From contig JADNYV010000284.1 in NCBI GenBank assembly GCA_015501055.1, positions 1 to 44,726 of the forward strand: 44,726 nucleotides of DNA, given 5' to 3'. A program made the position numbers and the translations under genes. Origin of the DNA: Mucidula mucida. Its lineage: Eukaryota; Basidiomycota; Agaricomycetes; Agaricales; Physalacriaceae. The notes under the pieces are model-generated. The model did no database searches. It was not told the origin of the DNA and worked only from the letters and a program-made list of their open reading frames with translations. Positions 22,116 to 33,539 of this stretch are shown piece by piece; the stretch's first letter is position 1, and every line of letters starts with the position of its first letter.

Positions 22116-22622
22116 ATGTCCAACGAAGCATCCGAAACCGTTCCTCATACACCCGCTCATCATGCCGAGGTCAAAACCAAAGGCCGATCCCTTATCAACA
22201 AGCCTTACGACTATGACGGGGACAAGTCCAAGTACAAGAGCTGGTGGCGATCGATGTTCACATACATCCGCGACAAGAAGAACCAATATCCCTTGCCGTT
22301 GATTCAGGAGCTTATCAACAAGTTGAAGGGAGCCAAGGTTTTCACAAAGATGGATGTCCGATGGGGTTACAATAACATCCGGATCAAAGAAGGTGATGAG
22401 TGGAAAGCGGCGTTTAGAACAAACCGAGGCCTGTTCGAGCCCTCAGTCATGTTCTTCGGACTTACAAACTCGCCGGCGACATTCCAATCGTTCATGAATC
22501 ACATTCTGAAGGAGCTGATTGATGAAGGACATGTTATAGTTTACTTGGATGACATACTTATCTTTACGAACACGTTGGAAGAACATAGGCATATCGTACG
22601 ACGAGTATTAGAAATATTATGA
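22116..22622 (+). pseudogene. In-frame gag-RT fusion left by a 1.9-kb deletion
   Basis: The ORF starts with the family gag ATG ([18 protein letters not shown]) and runs 56 codons, to [10 protein letters not shown], then jumps in frame into RT at [10 protein letters not shown]. The junction lies on a 6-base identity AAGAAC (22278-22283) found in both parental sites. The RT part keeps [26 protein letters not shown] and the catalytic YLDD (22542-22553). It ends at TGA 22620-22622, where element 4 has CGA. The knuckle, the frameshift module and protease are all deleted. Not an autonomous element. Confidence 0.88.
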
Positions 22623-22631
22623 GTAAATAAG

Positions 22632-25033
22632 TTGTATTTAAAACCCGAGAAATGTAGTTTTGAGGCACATACTGTAGACTACTTAGGAGTTATTGTTGGA
22701 GGAGGAGAGGTGAAGATGGATCCGGCAAAAGTAGCCGTAGTGAAGGAATGGAAGGAGCCGACAAAGAAGAAGGAAGTACAGTCATTCCTGGGCTTCTGCA
22801 ACTTCTACCGACGTTTCATCCGGGGATTTGCGGGAGTAGCAAAGCCATTGACATCGCTAACCGGGAAGGGCGAGTGGGTTTGGGGCATGGAGCAGCACAA
22901 GGCGTTTGAGGAGTTGAAGCGGAGGATGACGGAAGAACCCGTTCTGATTGTACCACGCGACAACGGCAAGTTTTGAGTCGAGGCAGACTCCTCGAACTAT
23001 GCAAACGGGGCGGTTCTTTCCCAGTTGGTTGACGGAAAATGGAGACCAGTCGCCTTTTGGTCTCGCGCGCTGAACGAAGTAGAGCGCAATTATGAGATCT
23101 ACGACAAAGAGATGATGCCTATTATGGACTCGATTGACGACTGGAGACAATATCTCCTTGGAGCAAAGGAAACGGTGGAGGTGTTTACCAATCATCAAAA
23201 CCTCCAGTACTTCCGGAAGCCACAGAAGTTGAATCGGAGGCAGGCGAGATGGGTTACGGAGTTAGTGGAGTATGACATACAGATGATTCACAAGCCGGGC
23301 AAGACAATGGGGAAAGCTGATGCCTTGTCAAGGATGACAGGCCTTGAGAAGGGGGAAAAAGATAACGAAAACATTGTTTTGCTCAAGCCAGAGTTTTTTA
23401 TTTCACAAATTCAATTTTCTTTACATACAGTAGATACACTGGAGGACGAATTACTTAACAAAATCAAACAAAGAAAAGGAAACAAAGACAGATACGTACA
23501 AAATGCATTAGAAAACAAAGAAAAAGGATGGGAAGAGAAGGAAAATGGACTTATTATGTGGAAAGACCGTATTTACATACTAAAGGACAAGGAATTGCGG
23601 GGAAGAGTTAGTGGAATGCACCATGACACACAGCTTGCAGGGCATCCGGGACGATACAAGACTCTTGAGTTGATTACACACACCTATTGGTGGCCAGGAA
23701 TCAGCCGAGACGTCCGGGAATATGTGGAAGGGTGTCAAAAATGCCAGATCACCAAGTCACATCGCACGAAGCCGGCTGCACCTCTTCATCCTATTGATGT
23801 GCCAAGCGAGCCATGGGAGATAGTAGGGATGGACATGATTGGAGAGCTGCCGGAATCGGGAGGATACAACACGATCAGCACGTTTGTGGACCATTTCACA
23901 AAGCGGTTACGCATCATACCGACACACACCACTCTGACGTCAGAAGGCATGGCCCGCATCTACCGAGATCGCATTTTCCCCATACATGGGATACCACGCC
24001 AGATGATACATGATCGCGGTCCACAATACCACTCGCGTTTTATGAAGGAGTTGTACCGGTTGTTGGGCATACAAGGAAACTTTACAACGGCGTATCATCC
24101 ACAGGCAAATGGGCAGACGGAACGGCTGAACCAAGAGATAGAACATTTCTTACGGTTATTTGTCAACTACCATCAGAACAACTGGCACGAATGGCTACCC
24201 TCTGCCGAATTCGTTTACAATGATCGGGTACACTCGGCAACCAAAGTCACTCCGTTCTTCGCAGACATGGGCAGACACCCTTACAAAGGCACCGCCCCGA
24301 AAACGGCATCGAGAAATGAGACTGCGCAGGAGTTTGCCGACGGCATGAGGAAAACATGGGACGAAGTGGGGTCGGCATTGAAGATGGCCAAAGAGGACAT
24401 GAAATGGTTTTATGACAGGAAACGGACAGAGGCAGTGGAGTACAAGGAAGGCGACAAAGTATGGCTGGAAGGGACGAATCTCAGTACGGACCGACCAATG
24501 AAGAAGCTTGATGACAAACGCTTTGGGCCGTTCAAAGTGATCAAGAAAGTTGGGACAAGCTCTTACAAGCTCCAGATCCTCATACATGGAAAAGCATTCA
24601 TCCTATGTTCAATGAGGCCCTGTTGACGCCTTACCATGAGCCGCAATTTCCGACGCAACCTCGAGACACGCGTCCACCACCTGTGCTGGAAGGAGCCGAA
24701 CCGGAATGGGAGGTTGAGAAAGTGGTTAATTCCCGGAAGTACCGCGGGGGTTTTCAATACAAGGTTCACTGGAAGGGTTATGGCACACACAAACAGACAT
24801 GGGAACCGGCATGCAATCTCAAGAATGCCGACGAAGCTATTCGCGATTTCCACCAGCAGTACCCGAATAAGCCGAAGCCACCTGCGCTTGCTCGCATTGA
24901 AGTCCCCATGTCGCAATTCCCATCACATTTATTCCGACCCATGCCACTGCCTGACACCAAACCCCTTGACGTCACACTACCCTCTGCGGCCCTCATGGAG
25001 CAACTCTGGCGCAGAATGGAACTTGCGCCTTAA
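22632..25033 (+). pseudogene. Gypsy pol remainder: RT thumb, RNase H, integrase, chromodomain
   Basis: Continues the frame after the first stop: RT end (YLKPEKCSFEA, FLGFCNFYRRFI), a second CGA-to-TGA stop at 22974-22976, RNase H, then a long intact integrase stretch (23025-24626). The integrase shows the zinc site (HHDTQLAGHPGRYKTLELI, CQKCQ), the D,D35E residues in GMDMIGELP, IHDRGPQYHS and GQTERLNQE. One C is lost near 24574, so the chromodomain (VHWKGYGTHKQTWEP) lies in the next frame, ending at TAA 25031-25033 beside the polypurine tract. Confidence 0.9.
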
Positions 25034-25044
25034 GGAGGGGGTGA

Positions 25045-25573
25045 TGTTATGAATCGCCATATTTTCACATTTTCACATCTTATCATATCTTATCGGGGGC
25101 CTTGTCTTATCAACCAACGGACTGTTTCATCATCTGTTTCGTCACCGATCATACTCCTTTTCATTACCAAAGCCGTACTCAGGTCGGACACACACCCAAC
25201 ACATGGATGACATCATACATGCTGATACCTCATGGACTCCCTATTGTATACACACCGCCGACACTCGTAGCACACATGGTCGTTTCAGTATTATTACTTA
25301 CATGCAGTTACCACTCGTATTTAATGGTTTCACGGACTAGTAGCATACAACACTGGGTCAAGGGCGTGGAGCATCCCTAGTGGAAACGCGTATGGACAAG
25401 GAGTCTCAAACACAGACTTACTAGTATATAAGCAGTAGTGTAGTATTATTGTACTTTAATTCTGATCTCGTTTATACACCTGGCCTAGCCTAGTCTTACG
25501 AACACGAACACTTTCTTCCTTAGTTCTTGCTGTGGTACCTGGTTGAGTCTCGTGGCTTAGTCAGTCGCTAACA
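25045..25573 (+). repeat. 3' LTR of element 3 (529 bp)
   Basis: Paired with 20989-21517. Its self-primer sequence is changed at two bases (AATTCTGATCT), which would not matter for RNA made from the 5' LTR. Confidence 0.95.
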
Positions 25574-25578
25574 GTACT
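25574..25578. repeat. Target-site duplication of element 3 (right)
   Basis: GTACT, identical to 20984-20988. Confidence 0.9.
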
Positions 25579-25656
25579 ACTTATGATTACACATCTGATA
25601 TAAGTCCGAGTTTCGTACTAGTAAATCTCGTTTTCGACACCGCCGTTATTGAACCA

Positions 25657-28594
25657 TCACGCATTGAAATCTGCGCGCGCATCCTGGAAGGGTTTCAGTA
25701 CAATAGGGGGTCTTCGAAAATTCCAACTCACCCTCAGGTCATTGGGTAGATAACTTGGCGACGATGGTGCATTCTCACCTCCTTCAACATCCTGTTTCAA
25801 CGCAGTCGCAACGATGTGAAACGTGCCTGGGCTTAAGTTTTGTATCTGTCGCCCACCAATCCCAACATGAGGTGTGTAATAATGGGAAGAGTACATATCT
25901 ATCGCTTGCCGAGATGTCGAGAAAGAGACCAAGTCTTCCAGGCAGCAGTTGTCGATTCGGACCATCTTTGCCAGTCTCCATAGTTTGGCTTGGACGTCGA
26001 CATCAGAAAGAAGAAGAATCTTACACAGTGTGGACAGGCTGGTCGGGTTTTCGAGGTCATCTACAACGCGTCCATACAAGCCTGAAGACTGCGATGCCAG
26101 AACTGCCATGCCATCAATGTAGCAGGCCGCCAAGTATCCTGTATCGAGTGTTCTCCAGGAATATAATGGCGCTGCGTCCGAGGATTTCCTGATGCTCCAA
26201 GTGTGAAGGTTCACCGCAAGACCGCTCAGCCAATGTCTCTCAAGAAGTCCGGCGTACACGGCTTCAATCGCGCGAGTGTGTCTGTCCGGTGAACACAGCA
26301 GATAAGATAAAACATTTCCGAGGCGGGGCGTAACCATTTCCTGAGGTCCTTCAAAAATAACATGTAGCACCTTCCGCATAACCTGAGAGGAGAGCCAAGT
26401 GAAATCATGAAGGAAAGATCCACAACAATGAAGACTCCAATTGAGTCCTTTGAAGACGCTTAGGACAATTATTGCCTCGTCCTCCAGGGTCATGACTGTA
26501 CCGGTACCGAATGCCTCTGATCTCATCACGCTCTGGAGGGCTTTTAGGGTGGCCGTGCTAGCATCCAGGTGCTGACGAGGTTCATCAGTGGTATATTCGC
26601 ACACTGTATCCAAAAGCTTGCGGAACAGAGAGGGGAGGTCCTTGCATAACGTCGGGTTGTTGCCAACCCATGTCATGTGCAATGACGAAGTCTTCTGGAT
26701 AGATGGAGTCTGCAGCATGCACAAAAACAGGAATATGTCGTCGGGAAGATTCTGCGTATGCTGGTCTTCCGATCGTGTAGCGTCAGGGAAGCCAACATGA
26801 AGGATCCATTTCAAGAAGGATGGGAGCATTCTCAGCGACAAAGCAGACCACAGATCGCAACCCTCAACCTTGGCTTCGTATGAGTCGACAAAGAGCGGAG
26901 GCATGGAATCGCGTAAATGAAATGTTAGGAGTGGTTGTTTGATGCCGTCACAATTGGAGTTATCGCAATTGTGTCGCGCGACTACGCATCGCAGGAGTTC
27001 TGACCAGACTCGGGAAGGCCTGTCGTGATCGATCTCAAGCCATCGAGTTCCAAGACTCAACGCGGTGGAAAAGACTTTTCCCCAAAGAAGAGCATCTAAG
27101 CGGGTCTGGTGTGGTACATAACCAATAAGATTGTCGTTGATAAGCTCCATTGCGTCGACAGGATCAGAGAAACGAGTATAGTTACTCCGTTCCTTGCTAC
27201 TCGTAGAAAGAACGACATCGCATTCTTGGTTCTCGAACCGTAGAGCGGCCCGTTCAAACCTCTCGAAGCGGTCAACGGTTTGATTAGGATGGAAATGATC
27301 ATTGATAGCTTTGATAATAGACGTGATACCCTCTGGTCTCGCCTGGCTCACAAGAGGAATACTGGGAAGTGGTAGGCTGCTGAATGATTGAAGGACGATG
27401 CTCTGCACCGAAAGGTTTGATGTCAAATTGAAAAGCCAGCCTAGGGACGACACGTCTAAAACGTCAGCTTGACGCTCGACCATCTCCAGTTCGATGTCTG
27501 GTAATGAAGTGGAAGTATGGAGGTCTGCGCACGCTCAAGACCCAAGAGGTTGGCAACTCGTCGGCGGATGACAAAGAACGCATGAAAGGAATGCACGGAA
27601 AGAGGCGTTTTATATGCGCAATCGGGATAAAACACAGGAAGAACGTTGGTTATAGAGTACACGCCAAAGGCAGCTATTGCTATGATTGCCATGTGTGCCG
27701 CCATAACATTACTCAGCGACCAGAGAAATATGACGAGGCCAGTGAAGAAGAGTCCCAGTGCGGCGTGCATGAGGACAGGAAGAAGGTCTATAATGAGGGG
27801 CACGTGCCACTTCTTGAGAGCCCTATACCGAAAGTGTCGAACACGGCAACGATTGCGAGGGGAGCCAGCTGATGCGACAGAGATATATTGATGAATCCAC
27901 TGCTTCGCCAAAACAGCGAGTAGTGTGGTGGACAAACTGAGTCCAAGGCTCATGAACCAGAGTGCGTTCACCCAAAAGTCGGAGGTCTGGAGCGGGAAGG
28001 ACGTGATCGCAGGTGGTACAGCGTCAACTGCTTCGGCTCCGTGAACCGTAGCACGCTGGACATTGATCATCTCTGCTATGAGCGAGTTTGTGACTCGAGC
28101 AAGGTCCAATTGCAGTGACTTGCAAGTCGTCGTGACAAAAGTCGTTACGACGCCTGAGAACAGCGCGGCCTTCAATCAAATATCAGGGTTTGTAAACAAA
28201 CGACGATGGGATACCACTCACGAAAACAAGAAGCATATCCAGTCCTTCGCGCCATCCGGCGACCATCTCAATATCGATCTGAGTGGCCTCGTCTCCATAC
28301 ACGCGCCAAACCCTAGCCTTCGGGGACCATTCCTCGTATATAGGGTCGGGCGCGTATTTCTGCTCATAATCAAATGGATCGTGGACAGCTACGCGTACAA
28401 ATGAGTACATGAAAATCAGTAAAAATTGTATCGGGCGTACTTGGTCTTGTGTGAGATGGCGGCGAGGAGCTAAAGCCTGGGAGCGTTGATGTCCTACTGA
28501 AGAGAGTCGAGGACGGTGTGTTGCTGATACCAACTGGGCTTATTGGCGGGATACTTGACGTCGAGTCTGGATGACTACAGTCATAGGGCTGCAT
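25657..28594 (-). CDS. DUF6535 multi-pass membrane protein
   Basis: A basidiomycete-specific membrane family of unknown function. Exons (high to low): 28594-28441, 28388-28222, 28169-27533, 27497-25657; 2799 nt, 932 aa. After a Ser/Pro-rich N-terminus comes the family block: EEWSPKARVWRVYGDEA, WREGLDMLLVFAALFSGVVT, FWVNALWFMSLGLSLSTTLL, VLAKQWIHQY, RVRHFRYRALKKWHVPLIID, LLPVLMHAALGLFFTGLVIF; about four membrane segments lie between residues ~100 and ~270. The long C-terminal part (~610 aa) is soluble, leucine-rich and helical-looking. The join at 27498-27532 is a 35-nt GT-AG gap that restores frame; it is either an unusually short intron or a frameshift, in which case the gene is a pseudogene. 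Ends ~80 bp from element 3. Confidence 0.78.
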
Positions 28595-29241
28595 CCTGGC
28601 AGGCCTGTGGCAAGAGAAGGGGGGAGTATGATTGCTGTGTACGGTGGTATGGTCATGGTTTGGCTTTAAGATGACCAGAGGAGCCGGGTAAGTGCAGCGT
28701 GGTGATCGATGAATGACAATAATCCAATTGTTCAACGCGTGCATATTGTGGCGCGGCTGTGTGGAATGCTGTATGGCCTTCTAAGTGCTATTCTACACAA
28801 AACGAGCTGGCGCGGAGTAAGTTTGACATACATTTTACATAACGGCATCTGCAATGTGCTGAAGCACCCAAAGATTGCCATCGGACGAGACATGCACTTG
28901 AAAGCAGAGAATACGTTTTTCAAGTACCACCGGTAAAATGGTGAAATGGTCTTTGAACGCGCCTTCGATGCTCGCCACATCGGACACACCCTCGGAGGCT
29001 ATACAGTCACTGACAGTGGGCACACTTCTGATGATGAGGCATCACGTTGATGAGAACCGCTGACTTCACCTGTATTGATAAGAGATCTGACTGCCCTTTT
29101 GCGCCACACGGATTGCGTTAATTTGTGGCGCACATTTCTCAAGAGTCAAGAGAATCATCGGCTTTGGTTGAGACGAGATATATTCAGAAATTAGAACGCG
29201 TGACTGGTAAATTGTTTACAGAATAGCAAACATTAGTGGTG
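28595..29241. other. Intergenic upstream of the DUF6535 gene
   Basis: No gene supported; small ORFs on both strands lack motifs. Confidence 0.45.
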
Positions 29242-30470
29242 CTAAGGAACCCAAAACCTTTGAGTACCGTGTAATGGCGGACGGTAGACCGAAACCGTGA
29301 CTTTGTTGTAGCTCGACTCCGACTCGCTGCTCGAGTAAGACAAGATAGATCCCTTCTGCCAATGATCGATGTACGCTGCCAGATCAGATACGGTGTTGAA
29401 GACAAAAAGGCGGTGTGCCGGAAGGCGCGGGTTGGCTAGAACTGACTTCGGGGTCGGCCAAAAGTGTTGCTCCGACTCGTATTCCGGTCGCAGCCTATGT
29501 CGTGCATGAATCTCACCGTAGAGTTCATGCAGTGGGTTACTAGACCAGCTATGGGGTCCAACCAAAATGCCATGGACTGCGAAAGATGCCGGAACACGGT
29601 AGAACTTCCGACGTTGGGAGGATTAGCCTCCGCAATATGGCCAAGATCGTGGTTCAGCCAATGGAAGAAAGCGTCTTCGTCCCACTGTAGTCTATCAATC
29701 TTTGCATGGCGACTGAGATAGTCAAGCGCTCGTGGTCTTATCGCTCGAACGAGGATTGTAGCACTTTGTACGTTCTGGATTATGGATATGCCTTTGTCGC
29801 TTGTTCAAGCCGAGGTTGTCGGGTGCACGAGACTCAAAGTCTCTGCGAGTGCTGAACCAAAGATTGATTTGAAGAGGGGACCTAATTATCGAATGTCAGT
29901 CTCGGAATCATATAGCTCGGAACACATAAAACACTTACCACAAGGTAATTCTCGAAATTGCATCCACACCTTGCGGCCAGTCCTCAGGATGAGGAGTGAA
30001 GATCGTGAAGATGATCTCACACACAATCAAGCCAGCAAACATGGGTAACCACACGAGCCCATCAGCAACAAATACCCGGTAGCGCAAGAGTTTCAAACTC
30101 CAATGCTTGTCGTTATAGTACGGATCTCGGGAAAGACGTCCGGTATTTGGCCATAAGACCTCGGATGGATCGTCGACGTGCGCCTCAAGCCGCTGAAACC
30201 AGTTCGGTTCGACCACGATGGGCGATTTCTCAAAGCTATCATAGTTGCCTCTGTGTCACGGACAAATATGGGTACATTGGTGTCGTGCTTCACGCTCTCC
30301 CATCATTGATCATACGTCGGAGGCAGCGCGATGTCGGGGCGTACGATGTATGGTGGCGGTGGATCAACAGGCGCTCGAAAGAATTGCGATAGTGACCTAG
30401 AGGATGGCGAGGGCGTTTCCAACTTGAAAACATGGTGTTGTTGCCATTTGTGCAGACGCCCTCCCATTTA
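29242..30470 (-). CDS. Unidentified membrane-protein gene, partial model
   Basis: Coding sequence is likely on the minus strand but the whole model is not resolved. A proline-rich N-terminal exon (contains PVDPPPPYIVRPDIALPP, ~30420-30315) can be spliced by a GT-AG intron (GTATGA...ACACAG) in frame to the exon 29935-30247, which holds two likely membrane segments (FVADGLVWLPMFAGLIVCEI, IFTIF). Then come PLFKSIFGSALAETLSLV (after a TTAG near 29888), DAFFHWLNHDLGHIAE (~29670), and a C-terminal ORF to 29242 (NTVSDLAAYIDHWQ). The joins between the last three blocks do not keep frame with simple GT-AG introns, so the gene may be decayed. The start is unknown. Confidence 0.45.
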
Positions 30471-31813
30471 TAGCCCTAATTCTCGTACAAGACACACCTA
30501 TAAAGGGAGAAGGGAACAACAGCGCCCTTGAAGGTCTCTAGGATAAAGAGGATGATTGATGCCCAGTCCGTGAGGTACTGAGGCTGATGATATTGTTCCG
30601 GTCAGTCTTATTGTTCGTGTCTGCCATTTGATTGAACATCCTACCTTCATGTACCAGAAATCTTGCCCGTACAGCACCAGAATCCAGGAGATTGTAGCTT
30701 GAACAGTTAACAGTAGGGAGGGATAGTGTGGTAGGAAGCAGTGAAAATGTCAAGTGCCGCGCGCCTGCAGTTGGAAGGCGTTGTTCTATCCTTGAGCGAA
30801 GATCAGCCTTGTTTTTCTTTTGAATTTCGTACCTTCTAGACGCTTGTTGAAGGTAGGAGCAAGTGGATTGAGAATTTGTCTGTTCGCCGTACAGTGAAAT
30901 CGTGAGACAAAGCCGCCCTGCTTTCCTTGTCTGAGCATTCTATTCGGTTTCAGCACGAGAATGACAGGCATTGTCAAGGTTCTAGTGCATTTAGGCAAAG
31001 AAAAGACCGTCAGAGCCGTGTACGTTTCCGTATAGAGATAAGGGAAAATGATCAATTCTTCTCAGAAACAATCAGGTTAAACTTTTGAAGACGAGGATCA
31101 GGAAGATTGCTACAATTAAAGACATGCTCAAAGTGCAGAACTCCTCCAAATAGGCAGAAGTGGCGATCAACAGAGCGTACGAGAGTACGGAGTACCGTGC
31201 GCCACCGTAAGTCAGAGTGTCCCATGACGCAAGCTGCCAAGTTGGTTATGACCATACTGAAACGGTAATAGCATCCCCAGGATCATTCTTCAGACCTAGG
31301 GGACATCTTTTGAACCCGACTCGGGCCTGATAGAGGATAAACAGAGTCTCAGAGGAGAAATCGCCCACAATGAGATACGTCTTCTATTCTTGGCTGACGG
31401 AAACGCGTCAGAAGTGCCTATTAGTATATCGCGTCGCATATCGCACATGGTTGAGAGCAAGGAGCATAAGCCGGGCGGGCCGAAGTCGATCACCCAAACA
31501 GGCTTGGCTGTTACTTACCACCTTCTTCACTTGCTGCTGTCTGCGGCACACTCGCTAGTCAGCTTGACTCGCGATCACATCTTTGCTCAGCCTTTCTCCC
31601 CGCGACGCCGCGATATTCTTGACTCTAGCCTCGAGAACAATAGGCGCGTACCCAGCGAAGTGCCACAGCCGTAAGCATGTAGCGCGAAAATGATGTTCAT
31701 TAGAACCCAGAAAGTGGTAGTTAGCGCAACATTTGAGTAGTAGTCAAGTAATGTAGGAAAGGGAAGCAATCAGAGTCGACGAATAGAGAGAATTTTCCGG
31801 ATATGCAGTCGTA
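30471..31813. other. Unresolved exon-like sequence
   Basis: Minus-strand open pieces with hydrophobic runs occur at about 31073-31215 (ALLIATSAYLEE, SLIVAIFLILVF) and 31650-31770 (TTFWVLMNIIFALHAYG), like a multi-span membrane protein, but I could not join them. A plus-strand stretch (31390-31674) is also open. Function and even strand are uncertain. Confidence 0.3.
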
Positions 31814-33539
31814 CTAAAGTTCTCCAAACACCTTACGTCGAAGCCTCTCAAAGAACGAGCCACTAGGCTCGCTTCGTAGCGGACTGGGAGAATTTTGAAG
31901 AACGTCGACCTCGGCACTGGCGCCAGCCGAAGAGCGACACCCAAAGAACATACGGAGCTTCTTTAGAGAGCCAAGAAGTCCACTTACCCGGCGACTACAC
32001 TTGCCGACTTTTGGGACACCTATACACGACATGAGTAAGACTCGGTGGGAATAGTAGCACGTAGGACAAACATACCAGACGACTCATCATTCACGTTTGA
32101 TTCGGTCTGTCTCTCCCTCTCGCGTTGGAATGCCGCGGCCAATGCTTCCAAATGTTGAGGGCGGGCACTTGGAGGCAGAGCATCTGGAGGTGTGTGCGCT
32201 TTACGATGATTGCGTCATCTGCCACACCCTCTTCATCCTCCCGCTTCTTCGCGCGAGCCTTGAGATCCGCAAACATTCGGTCCATACTGATTCCAATCGA
32301 TCTTTCCCACCTTATGAATTCTTGGCGGTCAGGCATTTGGGTTAGAGGGGCATTATGGACCTTGTGTGGTTCCAAATCTAGAGCTGCGTTGAGCCGCTCG
32401 CGGGGATCGATGGCAGCCGGTGGTGTATTAGTACTATCACTATCGGAGTGAGGCTGCGTAGAGGGCGTCGGCGAAGTCGGAAATGCAAACTCATTGATCG
32501 TGTGGGTTCCTCGGAATCGAAAGACCAAGCGCTTATTTCTGCTTGATCAGTGGCGCTAAATTCTATATGTGGCGACGATGGAGCATTGCCTTAGTGCCCT
32601 CAGGCTGGCCAACGGGCTTGAGAGCTGACATGAAGCGTTCTACAGAAAAAAGCTCGTCATCGAGCTTCCGAGCTTCCCGCACCTTGTGGCGCAGTCGTCG
32701 CTTCGCTTCGCTGTGGACACTAGGTACATACATCAACGAAAAAGTTCAAAGTACAACTTGGAGAGATCATACATAGTATACGCATCGTGCTCTTCTCCAT
32801 AATCCCATGGGTTGCTGATGTCTGGGCAGAGATTTTCTCGAGATCAAGGAAAACTTGATGATGGGCGTCTCCGAGTCATTCATCCAGTCGGTTGTTTGTA
32901 GAGAAGATGCCGAAGCCATGTAGGAAGCACCAAATATTATACCAAGAGCATGATGACCTTGCGTCATTCTCAGATCTGCGGAGCTCCTGATAAGCGCCGT
33001 CAATCTCTGCACGCCACCCAGCATCATGTTCGTTCAGTTCGATAAGGTGTACCGCCTGAACACGAGGAACGAGCTGATATTTACCATCTTCGCGCGTGTC
33101 CTGCGTCTCATACTGAACGCGCACAGTTGTCCGCGCAAGGGTAAGGTGAAAGCAATTTGGCCATGGCAGCGGCGGAGTGCAATCCACTGCTTGACGATCG
33201 AGCGGGTGAGGAGATGAATCATTGGGCAGTATGGGGCAGGACATTTCAGGTAGCATGCCGTCTTCATTTCCCGGGACCATTCCACGAGTTGAGACCAACA
33301 TGATGTCCAGCGCGAATGGGTGATTGACAACCGGGATCCCTCCCGGCCACTGAAACTGATATTAAACATGGTTCAAGACAAGCCTGAGATGAATGACTGA
33401 CCTCAATCACGCATGCAAGATACTGCTTGTTTCGCATCTCCTCGCATGCTTTTGTGGCTATTGGATCTTCGAAGGGGGCGATGCTAGCAACGGGGTCAAG
33501 TTCAAAAACGAAATACTCTCCGATCAATGGCAGGGACAT
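31814..33539 (-). CDS. Conserved hypothetical protein (partial exon model)
   Basis: The family is not recognised. It starts at ATG 33539 (MSLPLIGEYFVFELDPVAS). Exon 1 (33539-33402) splices cleanly through a 52-nt GT-AG intron to 33349, giving ...ACVIE joined to WPGGIPVVNHPFALDIMLV. Exon 2 continues for about 140 codons (WPNCFHLTLARTTVRVQYE, VQAVHLIELNEHDAGW). Middle exons around 32750-32900 are uncertain (a possible NPWDYGEEHDAY block). The 3' part has a charged region with INEFAFPTSPTPS, RERLNAALDLEPHK, WERSIGISMDRMFADLKARA and QHLEALAAAFQRERERQ, ending at TAG 31814-31816 after FFERLRRKVFGEL. No signal peptide or membrane segment is clear in the resolved exons. Confidence 0.5.

Larger units (their letters stand above)
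20989..25573 (+). mobile_element. Ty3/Gypsy chromovirus, element 3 (deleted copy)
   Basis: A 4585-bp copy with both LTRs (529 bp each) and a perfect 5-bp GTACT duplication, so its ends are those of a real insertion. Its interior (21518-25044) is ~1.9 kb shorter than that of element 4: most of gag, protease and the start of RT are gone. The LTRs differ at roughly 9 of 529 positions, nearly all transitions, so the insertion is not brand new. Leader 21531-22115 is non-coding. Confidence 0.95.

Noticed and set aside
31390..31674. A 94-codon plus-strand ORF
   Set aside because: It begins at a non-ATG codon and has no family motif; the opposite strand is equally plausible.
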